In this document: positions 1-8,104 of the stretch, piece by piece
How positions within the stretch are numbered: position 1 is the first letter of the stretch
How the letters are laid out: every line of letters begins with the position of its first letter
Source: Pseudomonadota bacterium
Lineage (GTDB): Bacteria; Pseudomonadota; Alphaproteobacteria; Rhizobiales; Rhizobiaceae
Direction: 5' to 3'
NCBI GenBank assembly: GCA_023387775.1
Contig: JAEWHN010000078.1
Coordinates: 1 to 20,531, forward strand
DNA length: 20,531 bases
The notes under the pieces: generated by a model
Seen by the model: only the letters and a program-made list of their open reading frames with translations
The model's database searches: none
What the model was told of the DNA's origin: nothing
Position numbers and translations under genes: made by a program

Positions 1-939
1 TTCGGCATGGGCATCGACAAGCCGGACGTGCGCTTCGTCGCCCATATCGACCTGCCGGGCAGCATCGAGGCCTATTATCAGGAGACCGGTCGCGCCGGGC
101 GCGACGGCCTGCCGTCCGATACGCTGATGCTCTACGGCTACGAGGATATCGCGCTACGCAGCCGCTTCATCGAGGAGTCGGAGGCGCCCGACCAGCGAAA
201 GCGCATGGAGCGGCACAAGCTCGACGCGCTGCTGGGACTGGCCGAGACGGCGGGCTGCCGCCGACAGGTTCTGCTGTCCTATTTCGGCGACCATTGCGAA
301 CCGTGCGGCAATTGCGACACCTGCGCGGAGCCGCCAAGATTGTTCGACGGCACCATTGCGGCGCAAAAGGCACTGTCGTGCATCTACCGCACCGGCGAGC
401 GTTTCGGGCAAGCCTATATTGTCGACGTGCTGCTGGGCGTGGAAAACGAGCGCATTGCCCAGTTCGGCCATGACCGCATCTCCACCTTCGGCATCGGCAC
501 CGAGCACGACAACCGCACATGGCGGGCGATCCTGCGTCAGCTGATCGCGCTACGCCTCATCGACGTCGACCTCACCGGCCATGGCGGCCTGTCGATCGCG
601 CCCGCCGGCCGCGACTTCTTGCGCGACAAGCCGACGCTGATGCTGCGCGTGCCGGCGCCAACGCGCGCCAAACGCGGCAAGGTCGCGCGGAGTGCGGCGC
701 AATCTGCTGTCCCCGATGCAGACCATGACCTGTTCCAGGCACTGCGGCTGAAGCGAACGGAAATGGCGCGGGCGCAGAACGTGCCACCCTATGTGATTTT
801 CCACGACAAGACCCTGATCGAGCTGGCGGCGGCGCGACCCGCGTCCCGTTCCGAGATGGCGAACGTGCCCGGTGTAGGCGAAGCCAAGCTCGACCGCTAC
901 GGCCCCGCTTTCCTCGCGGTGATCGCCGAGCACGCATGA
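1..939 (+). CDS. recQ: ATP-dependent DNA helicase RecQ, C-terminal part (5' end outside window)
   Basis: The open frame enters from the left edge (first codons F-G-M-G-I-D-K-P) and ends at TGA 937-939, so only about 313 residues are visible. RecQ unwinds DNA 3'-5' in recombination and replication-fork repair. Counting from the Met at position 7, helicase motif VI is seen as QETGRAGRDG (residues 25-34, with the arginine finger). It is followed by the RecQ zinc-binding module with Cys84, Cys100, Cys103 and Cys106 in the pattern CRRQVLLSYFGDHC..CGNCDTC. A winged-helix RQC region comes next, and a C-terminal HRDC domain at about 240-306 (it contains VPPYVIFHDKTL and VPGVGEAKLDRYG). The helicase core with Walker A and B lies upstream of the window. 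The next gene (MFS exporter) is convergent, 52 bp away, and no clear terminator is seen in that gap. Family assignment is secure. Confidence 0.96.
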   Translation, partial: FGMGIDKPDVRFVAHIDLPGSIEAYYQETGRAGRDGLPSDTLMLYGYEDIALRSRFIEESEAPDQRKRMERHKLDALLGLAETAGCRRQVLLSYFGDHCEPCGNCDTCAEPPRLFDGTIAAQKALSCIYRTGERFGQAYIVDVLLGVENERIAQFGHDRISTFGIGTEHDNRTWRAILRQLIALRLIDVDLTGHGGLSIAPAGRDFLRDKPTLMLRVPAPTRAKRGKVARSAAQSAVPDADHDLFQALRLKRTEMARAQNVPPYVIFHDKTLIELAAARPASRSEMANVPGVGEAKLDRYGPAFLAVIAEHA

Positions 940-991
940 CGAGGCGGCAGCGGGTGGTCCACGAGTTTATCCCCGAGCTTTGCGTCGCCGC

Positions 992-2542
992 TTAGTTCGG
1001 CTTGAACGTCGTTGCTGATCGCTGGCTCCAGGCGAATGGCACCAGCAAGACGCCCAGCGATGCGAACGCTGCCAGCATCGTCCATGCATCGTTGACGCTC
1101 CAGACGAACGCCGCCTTTTCGATCAATGGCCGCACGAAGGCTTCTGCGTCGGGCGTTATCGGACCGGATAGTGCGCTCGCCAACAATGCGGGGTCCAGCC
1201 CGATTGCCTCGGCGGCGGTGCTATCTCCCGCCAGGAGCCGGGACAGAAGGGCGTCCGCGTGGCCGCTGGTCCGTCCGTAGAGAACCGTGTCGATCAGCGC
1301 GATGCCAATCGCGCCACCCAGGTTTCGCATCAGATTGAAGAGACCGCTTGCATCCGGCACCTCTGGCTCGGGCAGCCGCCCCAACGCCAGGCGGGTCGGC
1401 GGCAACAGGCAAAACATGATTGCGACGCCGCGCAGGATCTGCGGCCAGAACATTTCGCTGAAGTCCGTGTCGCGCGTCTCGAATGTGCTTAGTCCCAGTC
1501 CAAGCGCAACCAGTCCGAAGCCAAAAGCGGTCAGCAATCGTGGATCGAGACGTCGCTCCAGCGCGACGGCGAGGGGTGCCGTGGCAAGTTGCGCAGCACC
1601 GGTCACCAACATGGTCAAGCCGATTTCCAGGGCATCGTGGCCGCGGACGAACGCGAGAAAGACCGGCATGAGATACACGGAGCCGAACAGGCCGACACCC
1701 AGGAAGAAACTCAGCATGCACCCGATTGCAAACGAGCGGTCCCTGAAAAACGATAGCTGCACAATCGGATGGGTGGCCCGCAAGGTTCTCCAGACAAAGA
1801 GGCCGCCGCTGAAGACGCAAAGGGAAAACAGGCCAATGCAGGTCGGAGAAAGCCACCCTTCGTGTGGCGATTGTTTCAGTCCGATCATGAGGCTTGCGAG
1901 CGCAACCGCCATCAAGATCAACGACAAGCCATCCAATGCCTTGCTGTCGCCGAACTTCGTTTTGTGCCGAGGCAACAGATAGGGCGTGGCTGAGCTGGCA
2001 ATCAGCCCCGGAACGACGTTGATGAGAAAAAGCCAGTGCCAGGAGTAGGTTTGCGTGATCCAGCCGCCAACGACGGGCCCGACCGTCGGTGCGAGCACGG
2101 CCATGATTCCGGCCAACGTCGTCGCCACCCCTTGATCTCGCGATGGGAACAAGATGAATACCGCGGCGAACACTGCCGGGATCAGCGTTCCGCCGGCGAA
2201 ACCCTGCACCACGCGAAACGAAACAAGCGTCCAGAAGCTGTTGCTTGCGGCGCAGCCGATCGACGCCAGGGTGAAAAGCGCAATGGCGGCGGCGAATAGC
2301 CAGCGCATCGTCAGCGTGCGCGTAAGCCAGCCGGTCAGTGGAATGGCGATGATCTCGGCGATCAGATAGGCGGTCTGGATCCAGCTCATCAACTCGGGAT
2401 CAATCGCGAGAGCGTTCTGGATCGCTGGCAAGGACGTCGCCACGACCTGAATGTCGAGAATCGCCATGAACATGCCAAGGCACATCAGGCAGAAGCCGAT
2501 CCATGTCCTGGCGTCTGGGAGAGGCAATTCGGTACGCATCAT
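992..2542 (-). CDS. MFS multidrug-type exporter, DHA2 (EmrB/QacA) family
   Basis: This inner-membrane transporter of about 516 residues is rich in hydrophobic segments, consistent with the 14-TM DHA2 family, which exports drugs or small lipophilic molecules by proton antiport. TM1 carries MAILDIQVVATSLPAIQ, the DHA2 version of motif D1 (LDxTVVNVALP) with Gln in place of Thr. The antiporter motif C is seen as APTVGPVVGGW. The ATG at 2542 was chosen because GGAAGG (2551-2556) lies 8 nt upstream and because it leaves a normal short N-terminus. An in-frame GTG at 2620 would add 26 residues but has no ribosome-binding site. The gene lies downstream of the type III PKS and methyltransferase genes on the same strand (144 bp after the methyltransferase stop), so export of their product is a reasonable inference, but the substrate cannot be read from sequence. 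Confidence 0.9.
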   Translation of the reverse strand: MMRTELPLPDARTWIGFCLMCLGMFMAILDIQVVATSLPAIQNALAIDPELMSWIQTAYLIAEIIAIPLTGWLTRTLTMRWLFAAAIALFTLASIGCAASNSFWTLVSFRVVQGFAGGTLIPAVFAAVFILFPSRDQGVATTLAGIMAVLAPTVGPVVGGWITQTYSWHWLFLINVVPGLIASSATPYLLPRHKTKFGDSKALDGLSLILMAVALASLMIGLKQSPHEGWLSPTCIGLFSLCVFSGGLFVWRTLRATHPIVQLSFFRDRSFAIGCMLSFFLGVGLFGSVYLMPVFLAFVRGHDALEIGLTMLVTGAAQLATAPLAVALERRLDPRLLTAFGFGLVALGLGLSTFETRDTDFSEMFWPQILRGVAIMFCLLPPTRLALGRLPEPEVPDASGLFNLMRNLGGAIGIALIDTVLYGRTSGHADALLSRLLAGDSTAAEAIGLDPALLASALSGPITPDAEAFVRPLIEKAAFVWSVNDAWTMLAAFASLGVLLVPFAWSQRSATTFKPN

Positions 2543-2686
2543 CGCGATGGCCTTCCGCTCCCTGTCGGGAACGCCGACCGTTCCTATCGGCGTGAAGACG
2601 TTGAGGAATTCTCCGGACACATCGTGATGCCATCCGCAAGCCGTTGCGCTATCGGCCGGCCCGCCGCAGATGACGACAGCCTCAGG

Positions 2687-3424
2687 TCATCGCATCCGTC
2701 CGATGACAAAACGGAACAGGAACCACCGCATTTGCACCGCATCGCGCATGATGCTGGCTTCTTCCAGTCGCGCCAGCCATTCGGCTCGCGTCAGCGAACG
2801 CGTGACCGAAATGAGGCCGTCATCAATCGCTATTGGATGCAGCCGCGTCAGCTTGCCCGCGAGGCTGATGAAATGGAGCGGCACGGGGTGACGTTGGAGA
2901 TCGTAGATCAGCCAGCCTTTGCGTGCCGTCGCCTCCATCCATCGCAGAAACCTCACGATCTGGTCGTCCGACATATGGTGGGCGAGCAGGCTGCTGACGG
3001 CGAAGTCGATGGGGGCGGTCGGTGCGTAGTCAAAAATGTCCGTCACGCGATAGTCGATCTCGTCCGCCTCTTCAGTTCCAGCTTGTGCAATACGGATGGC
3101 TTCGCGGCTGCGATCAATCCCGATCAGCCTGAGCGTCAAACCGCGCTTGCGCGCCCAGCGCCGGATAGTCCTCAGAAGATCGCCGTCGCCGCAGCCGACA
3201 TCCAGGAGGGTCAGCGGCGTTTCCGCCGTCGCGTTTTTGGTGGCGCGACGCAACCAGGCGATCACCGGCCAATGACCGAGCATCGCCCTGTTGAAGCTGG
3301 CGATATCGCGTATCACCAGCGCCAGCTCCTCGGGGCTCGTATCGGCGCGATCGAGCCATTCGGTTTCGGCGCTGCGCTGCGACAGATCCCGCCCAACTGC
3401 TTGCATGATTGCGGGTGCGATCAT
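2687..3424 (-). CDS. Class I SAM-dependent methyltransferase, PKS-coupled
   Basis: This is a 245-residue protein with a Rossmann methyltransferase core. Motif I is LLDVGCGDGDLL (residues 73-84), the acidic end of beta-2 is IGIDRSREAI (101-110), and the post-core segment SSLLAHHMSDDQIVRFLRWM lies at 144-163. The ATG at 3424 is chosen over an upstream in-frame start at 3484, because it forms an exact ATGA overlap with the stop of the type III PKS gene. No Shine-Dalgarno sequence precedes it, so translational coupling is likely. Methyltransferases in this position O- or C-methylate the polyketide product in known systems (BpsB with BpsA in Bacillus, SrsB with SrsA in Streptomyces); a similar role here is inference. 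The C-terminal quarter after 185 is basic and hydrophobic (HFISLAGKLTRLHP, WFLFRFVIGR), which could favour membrane or lipid association. Confidence 0.88.
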   Translation of the reverse strand: MIAPAIMQAVGRDLSQRSAETEWLDRADTSPEELALVIRDIASFNRAMLGHWPVIAWLRRATKNATAETPLTLLDVGCGDGDLLRTIRRWARKRGLTLRLIGIDRSREAIRIAQAGTEEADEIDYRVTDIFDYAPTAPIDFAVSSLLAHHMSDDQIVRFLRWMEATARKGWLIYDLQRHPVPLHFISLAGKLTRLHPIAIDDGLISVTRSLTRAEWLARLEEASIMRDAVQMRWFLFRFVIGRMR

Positions 3425-4494
3425 GGTGCAGTGTGGAACAGCAGGGTTTCCGCGATCAATCCCGGCCCGAACGACATCGCGCAACCGGTGCGACCGCGCA
3501 CCCCCGAGCCCAACAGCCTTTCGATGACAAACATGACGGTCGCGGACGACATGTTGCCATAGCGTCTCAAAATCTCGCGCGACGCCGCCAGCGCCGCGGG
3601 CCCAAGTTCGAAGGCGCGTTCAACCGCGTCGAGCACGGTACGGCCTCCGGGGTGCACCGCCCAAAGATCGATCGATGTGGCGGACGCCCCAGCAAGTACC
3701 TCGCGCCCGTGTTCCTGCAAGCCATCATGGATGGCGCCAGGAACACGTCCCGACAGTGTCATGTCGAAACCGGAATCCCGTATACTCCAGGTGATCAACT
3801 CACGGGTGCTGGGCACCAGCAGCGCGTGGAAGCTGTCGAGTGCCACTCCCGCCGGTTCTGAGCTCACGACACATGCTGCGCAGCCGTCGCCGAACAGAAG
3901 AAACAGGAGCATCTGCTCAAGGTCGGTCGTGTCCTTCAGGTGCAGGGTGCACAGCTCAAGGTTGACGACGAGCACTCGGGCGGAGGCTTCCGAACGAACG
4001 ATGTGATGGGCCAGCTTGAGCGCGTTTATGGCCGCATGGCAGCCCATGAATCCGACCATGGTGCGTTCAACCGTGCCTGGAAGTCCGCAGCGCTCAATGA
4101 GTTCGAAATCAAGGCCGGGCGCAGAAAAACCGGTACAACACGTCACCACGAGATGCGTGATGCGGTCTCGATCCGGTCCGAGCTGCAAGGTATCGACGGC
4201 CGTTTGGGCCAGGACCGGCGCGTCCTTCTCGAACTTCAGCATTCGAGCTGTCGTGTCGGGAAAATCGCCACGCAGATAGAAGCCTTCGGCATCGACGCAG
4301 TCGCCTTCCGGTAGATTGCTCGGCGCAAGGCAGGAGTAGCGATGCTCGATTCCACACTTGTCAGCCATGCGCTGGAACAGCAGCGAGTTGCGCCGGTCAT
4401 CATGAAGCATCGACTGCGCAAAGCGGCGGAAGGAGTCGTGAATGTCGTAGGGTGGCACTGCCGTGGCGACGCGATTTATATAGGCAGTCTGCAT
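3421..4494 (-). CDS. Type III polyketide synthase (chalcone/stilbene synthase family)
   Basis: The 357-residue length is normal for a type III PKS, a homodimeric ketosynthase that extends a free acyl-CoA starter with malonyl-CoA and cyclises it. The catalytic triad is visible: Cys152 in VGFMGCHAAINALK, His281 in WAVHPGGRTVLDAVE and Asn314 in RYGNMSSATVMFV. The C-terminal CoA/cyclisation loop is SFGPG (341-345) where plant enzymes have GFGPG. THLVVTCCTGFSAPGLD (113-129) is the usual thiolase-fold stretch. Bacterial relatives make alkylpyrones, alkylresorcinols or phloroglucinol-type compounds; the product cannot be told from sequence. The gene leads a leftward operon with a coupled methyltransferase and an MFS exporter. 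GGAAAG sits 7 nt before the ATG and lies inside a 14-bp perfect palindrome (4495-4508). The promoter must lie in the dehydrogenase relic upstream. Confidence 0.95.
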   Translation of the reverse strand: MQTAYINRVATAVPPYDIHDSFRRFAQSMLHDDRRNSLLFQRMADKCGIEHRYSCLAPSNLPEGDCVDAEGFYLRGDFPDTTARMLKFEKDAPVLAQTAVDTLQLGPDRDRITHLVVTCCTGFSAPGLDFELIERCGLPGTVERTMVGFMGCHAAINALKLAHHIVRSEASARVLVVNLELCTLHLKDTTDLEQMLLFLLFGDGCAACVVSSEPAGVALDSFHALLVPSTRELITWSIRDSGFDMTLSGRVPGAIHDGLQEHGREVLAGASATSIDLWAVHPGGRTVLDAVERAFELGPAALAASREILRRYGNMSSATVMFVIERLLGSGVRGRTGCAMSFGPGLIAETLLFHTAP

Positions 4495-4508
4495 CGGAAA
4501 GCTTTCCG
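4495..4508 (-). promoter_or_regulatory. 14-bp palindrome covering the Shine-Dalgarno of the PKS gene
   Basis: CGGAAAGCTTTCCG is a perfect inverted repeat directly abutting the PKS start codon (ATG complement at 4492-4494). Its left half in the mRNA is the Shine-Dalgarno GGAAAG. It could act as a DNA operator or as a small RNA hairpin (5-bp stem CGGAA/TTCCG, AGCT loop) that hides the ribosome site. Neither role is shown; a short GC-rich palindrome can also arise by chance. Confidence 0.4.
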
Positions 4509-4524
4509 GCGGCGCGCGGCGTAG

Positions 4525-4780
4525 ACCACCGCGAGCATGGGGTACCTCACAGAGAGAACGCTCGCCGTGCCCGAATTACAACGGCCACGCGGTGCGATCG
4601 GGGTCAACACTGTGTGAAGGCTCGCGCCGGCGGGGTGGTCGAAAGAAGCGCGAAGCACATGGGTTCGGCCACACCGGAAAGCCGGCCGAGGTCGCGGGTG
4701 CCGAGGCATTTCTCCGTTCGGACGACGCATCTTTCGTCAGCGGCGAGGTGCTCGGGGTAGATGGCGGTTGGCAGGCGACC
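4525..4780 (+). pseudogene. Decayed short-chain dehydrogenase/reductase (SDR), C-terminal half
   Basis: Two reading frames together retain the C-terminal half of an SDR protein. Frame one (codons from 4531) reads ASMGYLTERTLAVPELQ and then RGAIGVNTV before a TGA at 4615-4617. This matches the SDR stretch ASKGxxxxLTRxLAVEL..RGIRVNTV, with the catalytic Lys of YxxxK replaced by Met and a few residues lost. The second frame (from about 4670) reads GKPAEVAGAEAFLRSDDAS (4676-4732), then FVSGEVLGVDGGW (ending 4771), the typical SDR C-terminus. About 15-20 residues normally lie between the two parts and are missing. The N-terminal cofactor-binding half is absent. The relic fills the gap between the divergent PKS and LuxR-type genes, so their promoters lie in or beside dead coding sequence. 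The match to SDR motifs is by eye but spans four separate motifs in order. Confidence 0.75.
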
Positions 4781-4920
4781 CGCATGAGACGCGCGGAGCT
4801 TTTTGAGGGAAACGCCAAGGCCCGGCCAATATTACCAAATGTTCCTCAACTCCCTGAAAGGCGAACTGCAAGCGTGGACTTGTTGTGATACTCTCGATGA
4901 GCTCGGGGAGTATGCTGACA

Positions 4921-7599
4921 ATGCTGCTGGAGCGAGAGGGTCCACTTGAAGCTTTGCTGGCGTGCGCGCGGAGTGCTGCGGCTGGCTGCGGCGGCACTGT
5001 GCTGCTCGAAGGGGAAGCTGGCATAGGCAAGACCTCGCTCTTACAAGAATTCGCGGAATGTGCGGACGGAAGCCGCCAGGTGTTATGGGGCTGGTGCGAG
5101 GCGCTCTACACACCGCGACCGCTCGGTCCCCTGCAGGACATGGCGCGATCACTCGATGCGCAAATAGTGGCACTGCTCGATCAGGCGGCAGCGCCCGAGC
5201 GGCTTTTCCCCGCGCTGTTGAACGCGCTTCAGCGTGCCCAAGATACGACGGTGCTCGTCTTCGAGGACGTGCATTGGGCCGACAACGCGACGCTCGACCT
5301 GGTAAAATACCTCGGCCGTCGTGTTTCTGTACTTCGTACATTGCTGGTGCTCACCGCGCGCAGCGACGAAATCGGCCCCGATCATCCCCTGACGCACGTG
5401 CTCGGCGATCTTCCATCGGCATCGTTAACCCGCATAAGGCTCGAACCGCTATCTCCTGAAGCGGTGGCCGTGCTGGCGAAGCAGGCGGGCCGAGCGGATG
5501 CCGATCTCTACTGCATCACGGAGGGCAACCCCTTCTTTGTCTCCGAGCTTCTGGCAAGCAGCGAGGTTGAGCCGGGGCAAATTCCGGATTCCATACGCGA
5601 CGCGGTCTGGTCGCGGCTATCGCGCCTGACGGCCGGCGAACGCGAGGTGCTGGAAATGATGAGCATCGCGCCCGGAAGCGTGGAACCGTGGCTGATCCGC
5701 GCCCTTATCGGCGGCGAGGCCGAAACCCTTGTGGACCAGTGCGTGGCCCGCCGATTGCTGCGGCGAGACAGCCAAGGCGCCCTGACGTTCCGCCATGAAC
5801 TTGCCAGGCTGGCGACACTTGATCGGCTGTCGCCCAGCCTTCAGCGTTCGCTTCATGCAAAGGTGGAGGCTGCAATATCCGAGCTTCCGGCGGCGCAGGC
5901 GAGCGCGCAGCTTTCACGCCGGGTTCACCACGCCGCCGGGGCGGACGACGGAGCGCGTGTTCTCGAACTTGCGCCGCAAGCCGCGGCACGAGCCTCGCGT
6001 CTGGGAGCCCATCGCGAAGCCGCCTCGCATCTGGAAACGGCGCTCGGATATGTTGCCCACGCTCCGCCGGCACTGGCCGCGCAGCTCTATGAAGACTGGG
6101 CCTACGAGGCCGGACTGGCGCTGCTCGTCTACGACTCGATCATCGAGGCACGGCATCGCGCCATAGCGATCTGGCGGGAACTCGGATGCATCGACAAGGT
6201 CGGGCGCAATCTGCGTTGGCTTTCGAGGCTGCACTGGCGTCGCGGCGAGGGCGAGCAGGCGGAGTATTTCGCCAACGAAGCCGTGCGCGAAGTGGAAAGC
6301 CTGCCCCCGGGGCCGGAACTGGCAATGGCCTACAGCACACGCTCGCAGCTCAATATGCTGCACTATCGGTTCGATGAAGCGATCGACTGGGGTTTGCGCG
6401 CGATCGCATTGGCCGACCAGCTGGGCGAAGTCGAAACGCGTGTCCACGCCCTGAACAATGTCGGCACCGCGCTCCTGTTCGCCAACCGCGAGGGCGGTCG
6501 CGAACTGCTGGAAGAAAGCCTCTCGCTGTCGCTGGAGCACGGGTTCCATGACCACGCGTCGCGCGCCTACACCAACTTCGCCGAACACGCTGTGGTGTTG
6601 AAGGACTTCGCGCTTGCCGAACGCCTGCTGGCCGAAGGCATCGCCTTCTGTGCCAGGTACGACCTCGATTCTGCGGCGCAATACCTGCTCGGCCGACAAG
6701 CCGAGCTTCGCATGGAGCAAGGGCGTTTTCGCGAGGCCGAGACCATTGCGCAGGGGGTCATGTGCCTGGAGCGCTTGCCCGTTGTGATGCACCTGCCGGC
6801 GCTGACGGTGCTTGGCAGAGTACGCGTGCGGCTGGGCGAACCTGACGGTTCCACTCACCTGCAGCAGGCGCTCGAAGAGGCGTTGCCGACCGGCGAGCCG
6901 CAGCGCATCATGCCGGCCCGTCTGGCCTTGGCCGAAGCGGCCTGGCTTGTCGAAGACCTCAGCGCCAGCCACGAGCAATTGGCGGCGCTCGCCGCCATGG
7001 ACCTCGGCAACTTCCGGCCTTCGGACATCGGCGAACTGGTGACCTGGTGGCGGCGATGCGGGATGGCGGGGTCGTTTTCCGCGCCCGGAACGGAAATTCC
7101 TTCGCCGCGATCCGCCGAGCTTCGAGGCGATCCGTCTGCAGCCGCGGCGGAATGGACAAGCCTTGGTCTTCCTTATGAGGCGGCACTCGCGCTGATGCAG
7201 GTTGGGGGAGGTGATGCCGGGACAGCATTGGCGCGCGCCGTGACAATGCTTGAGACGATCGAGGCGCGTCCTGCCGCGGTGCTGGCGCGAAAGCTGGCGC
7301 AGCGCCTGGGTGTCGCAAGTCAGTTGCCGAAGGCGCGCCGGGGTCCATACAAGGCTGCCCGCCATCACCCGCTCGGGTTGACGCGACAAGAACAACAGGT
7401 GCTCGCCCTGATCGCCGAGGGCAAGAGCAACAAGGAGGTCGCGCGGAGCCTGTCGCGCTCGCCGCGCACGATCGAGCACCAGGTTTCAGCTGTGCTCGGC
7501 AAATTCAACGCCGCCAACCGGATGGAAGTCCTGCTGCGCCTGCGTGGCGAGCCGTGGCTGCTGTCGAGCCGCTCCAGGAAAGCCAGCAGCCAAAACTAG
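4921..7599 (+). CDS. Large ATPase-containing LuxR-family transcriptional regulator (LAL/MalT-like)
   Basis: From the ATG at 4921 the protein has 892 residues. It has an N-terminal STAND/AAA-type ATPase with Walker A GEAGIGKT (31-38) and Walker B VLVFEDVHWAD (111-121). A long helical, TPR-like middle follows (about 330-800, with pairs such as RLGAHREAASHLETAL). At the C-terminus is a LuxR helix-turn-helix (about 820-874: LTRQEQQVLALIAEGKSNKE then VARSLSRSPRTIEHQVSAVL). Such proteins activate transcription when a ligand is sensed by the ATPase/TPR part. The start is uncertain: GTG 4885, ATG 4897 and ATG 4912 are in frame. ATG 4921 was chosen because GGGGAG (4905-4910) lies 10 nt upstream and MLLEREGPLEAL matches the usual beginning of this family. 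The gene diverges from the PKS operon, which makes it the likely controller of that operon, though this is inferred from position only. Confidence 0.92.
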   Translation: MLLEREGPLEALLACARSAAAGCGGTVLLEGEAGIGKTSLLQEFAECADGSRQVLWGWCEALYTPRPLGPLQDMARSLDAQIVALLDQAAAPERLFPALLNALQRAQDTTVLVFEDVHWADNATLDLVKYLGRRVSVLRTLLVLTARSDEIGPDHPLTHVLGDLPSASLTRIRLEPLSPEAVAVLAKQAGRADADLYCITEGNPFFVSELLASSEVEPGQIPDSIRDAVWSRLSRLTAGEREVLEMMSIAPGSVEPWLIRALIGGEAETLVDQCVARRLLRRDSQGALTFRHELARLATLDRLSPSLQRSLHAKVEAAISELPAAQASAQLSRRVHHAAGADDGARVLELAPQAAARASRLGAHREAASHLETALGYVAHAPPALAAQLYEDWAYEAGLALLVYDSIIEARHRAIAIWRELGCIDKVGRNLRWLSRLHWRRGEGEQAEYFANEAVREVESLPPGPELAMAYSTRSQLNMLHYRFDEAIDWGLRAIALADQLGEVETRVHALNNVGTALLFANREGGRELLEESLSLSLEHGFHDHASRAYTNFAEHAVVLKDFALAERLLAEGIAFCARYDLDSAAQYLLGRQAELRMEQGRFREAETIAQGVMCLERLPVVMHLPALTVLGRVRVRLGEPDGSTHLQQALEEALPTGEPQRIMPARLALAEAAWLVEDLSASHEQLAALAAMDLGNFRPSDIGELVTWWRRCGMAGSFSAPGTEIPSPRSAELRGDPSAAAAEWTSLGLPYEAALALMQVGGGDAGTALARAVTMLETIEARPAAVLARKLAQRLGVASQLPKARRGPYKAARHHPLGLTRQEQQVLALIAEGKSNKEVARSLSRSPRTIEHQVSAVLGKFNAANRMEVLLRLRGEPWLLSSRSRKASSQN
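7555..7592 (+). repeat. Inverted repeat at the 3' end of the LuxR-type gene
   Basis: TGGCTGCTG (7555-7563) and CAGCAGCCA (7584-7592) are exact reverse complements separated by 20 nt, just before the TAG stop at 7597-7599. The RNA could fold a 9-bp stem. There is no T tract after it, so it is not a typical Rho-independent terminator, and the sequence is constrained by coding. Confidence 0.3.
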
Positions 7600-7695
7600 G
7601 AAGCTGGCTGCCGAAAATTGGGTGGTCGTACCCATGGCTGCGAGATGTTGCACCGTAATTATAGTCGCACGCTCTGATCCGAAGGAGAAATGGCG

Positions 7696-8040
7696 ATGAC
7701 CGGACGTTTTCCTGCAATTGCATTGACCCTGCTTACAGCAACAGGCACCACCGCGGCGTCGGAACTGTTGCCGGAAAGCGGGCACAGCATTCATGTCGGC
7801 CGTTTCAAGGGTGCTGTCCACTACACGGTCGAGCAAGACGGCTACCGGGTCGTCGCGACCCTGGCTTCCGGCGATGTGGAGCAGCCGATCCGGTTCGTCT
7901 CCACGCTCGGCCCGGGCCAGCGCATGATGATATCCGTGCCTCATGCCATAGGCGAGCCCTCTGCAGATTTCGAGATCCTGCGGAGCGGCGAAGCCCTCCT
8001 TGTGAGCGAACCGGTCTGGACGGCAGATTTGGTTGACTGA
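7696..8040 (+). CDS. Small secreted protein of unknown function
   Basis: This 114-residue protein is not recognised as a named family. The ATG at 7696 is preferred over the ATG at 7690 because AAGGAG (7682-7687) then lies 8 nt upstream rather than 2. The N-terminus (MTGRFPAIALTLLTATGTTA then ASELLPE) reads as a Sec signal peptide of about 20-23 residues. The mature part of about 90 residues alternates hydrophobic and polar residues (HYTVEQDGYRVVATLASG, IRFVSTLGPGQRMMISVP), which suggests a beta-rich periplasmic domain. It has no cysteine and no lipobox. A TATAGT element lies about 60 bp upstream in the 96-bp gap after the LuxR-type gene, so it may have its own promoter or be read through from that gene. 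No function is proposed. Confidence 0.75.
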   Translation: MTGRFPAIALTLLTATGTTAASELLPESGHSIHVGRFKGAVHYTVEQDGYRVVATLASGDVEQPIRFVSTLGPGQRMMISVPHAIGEPSADFEILRSGEALLVSEPVWTADLVD

Positions 8041-8104
8041 GTGCGGACCTCAGCCGCGGTCGTGTCTGGACGCGAAAATCGAGACCGCGTTTCAGCGGCT
8101 GTTG

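Noticed and set aside
5914..7479. A long minus-strand open frame (521 codons) opposite the LuxR-type gene
   Set aside because: It is a GC-rich antisense shadow: the opposite strand encodes a protein with ATPase and HTH motifs, and the minus translation shows no recognisable domain.
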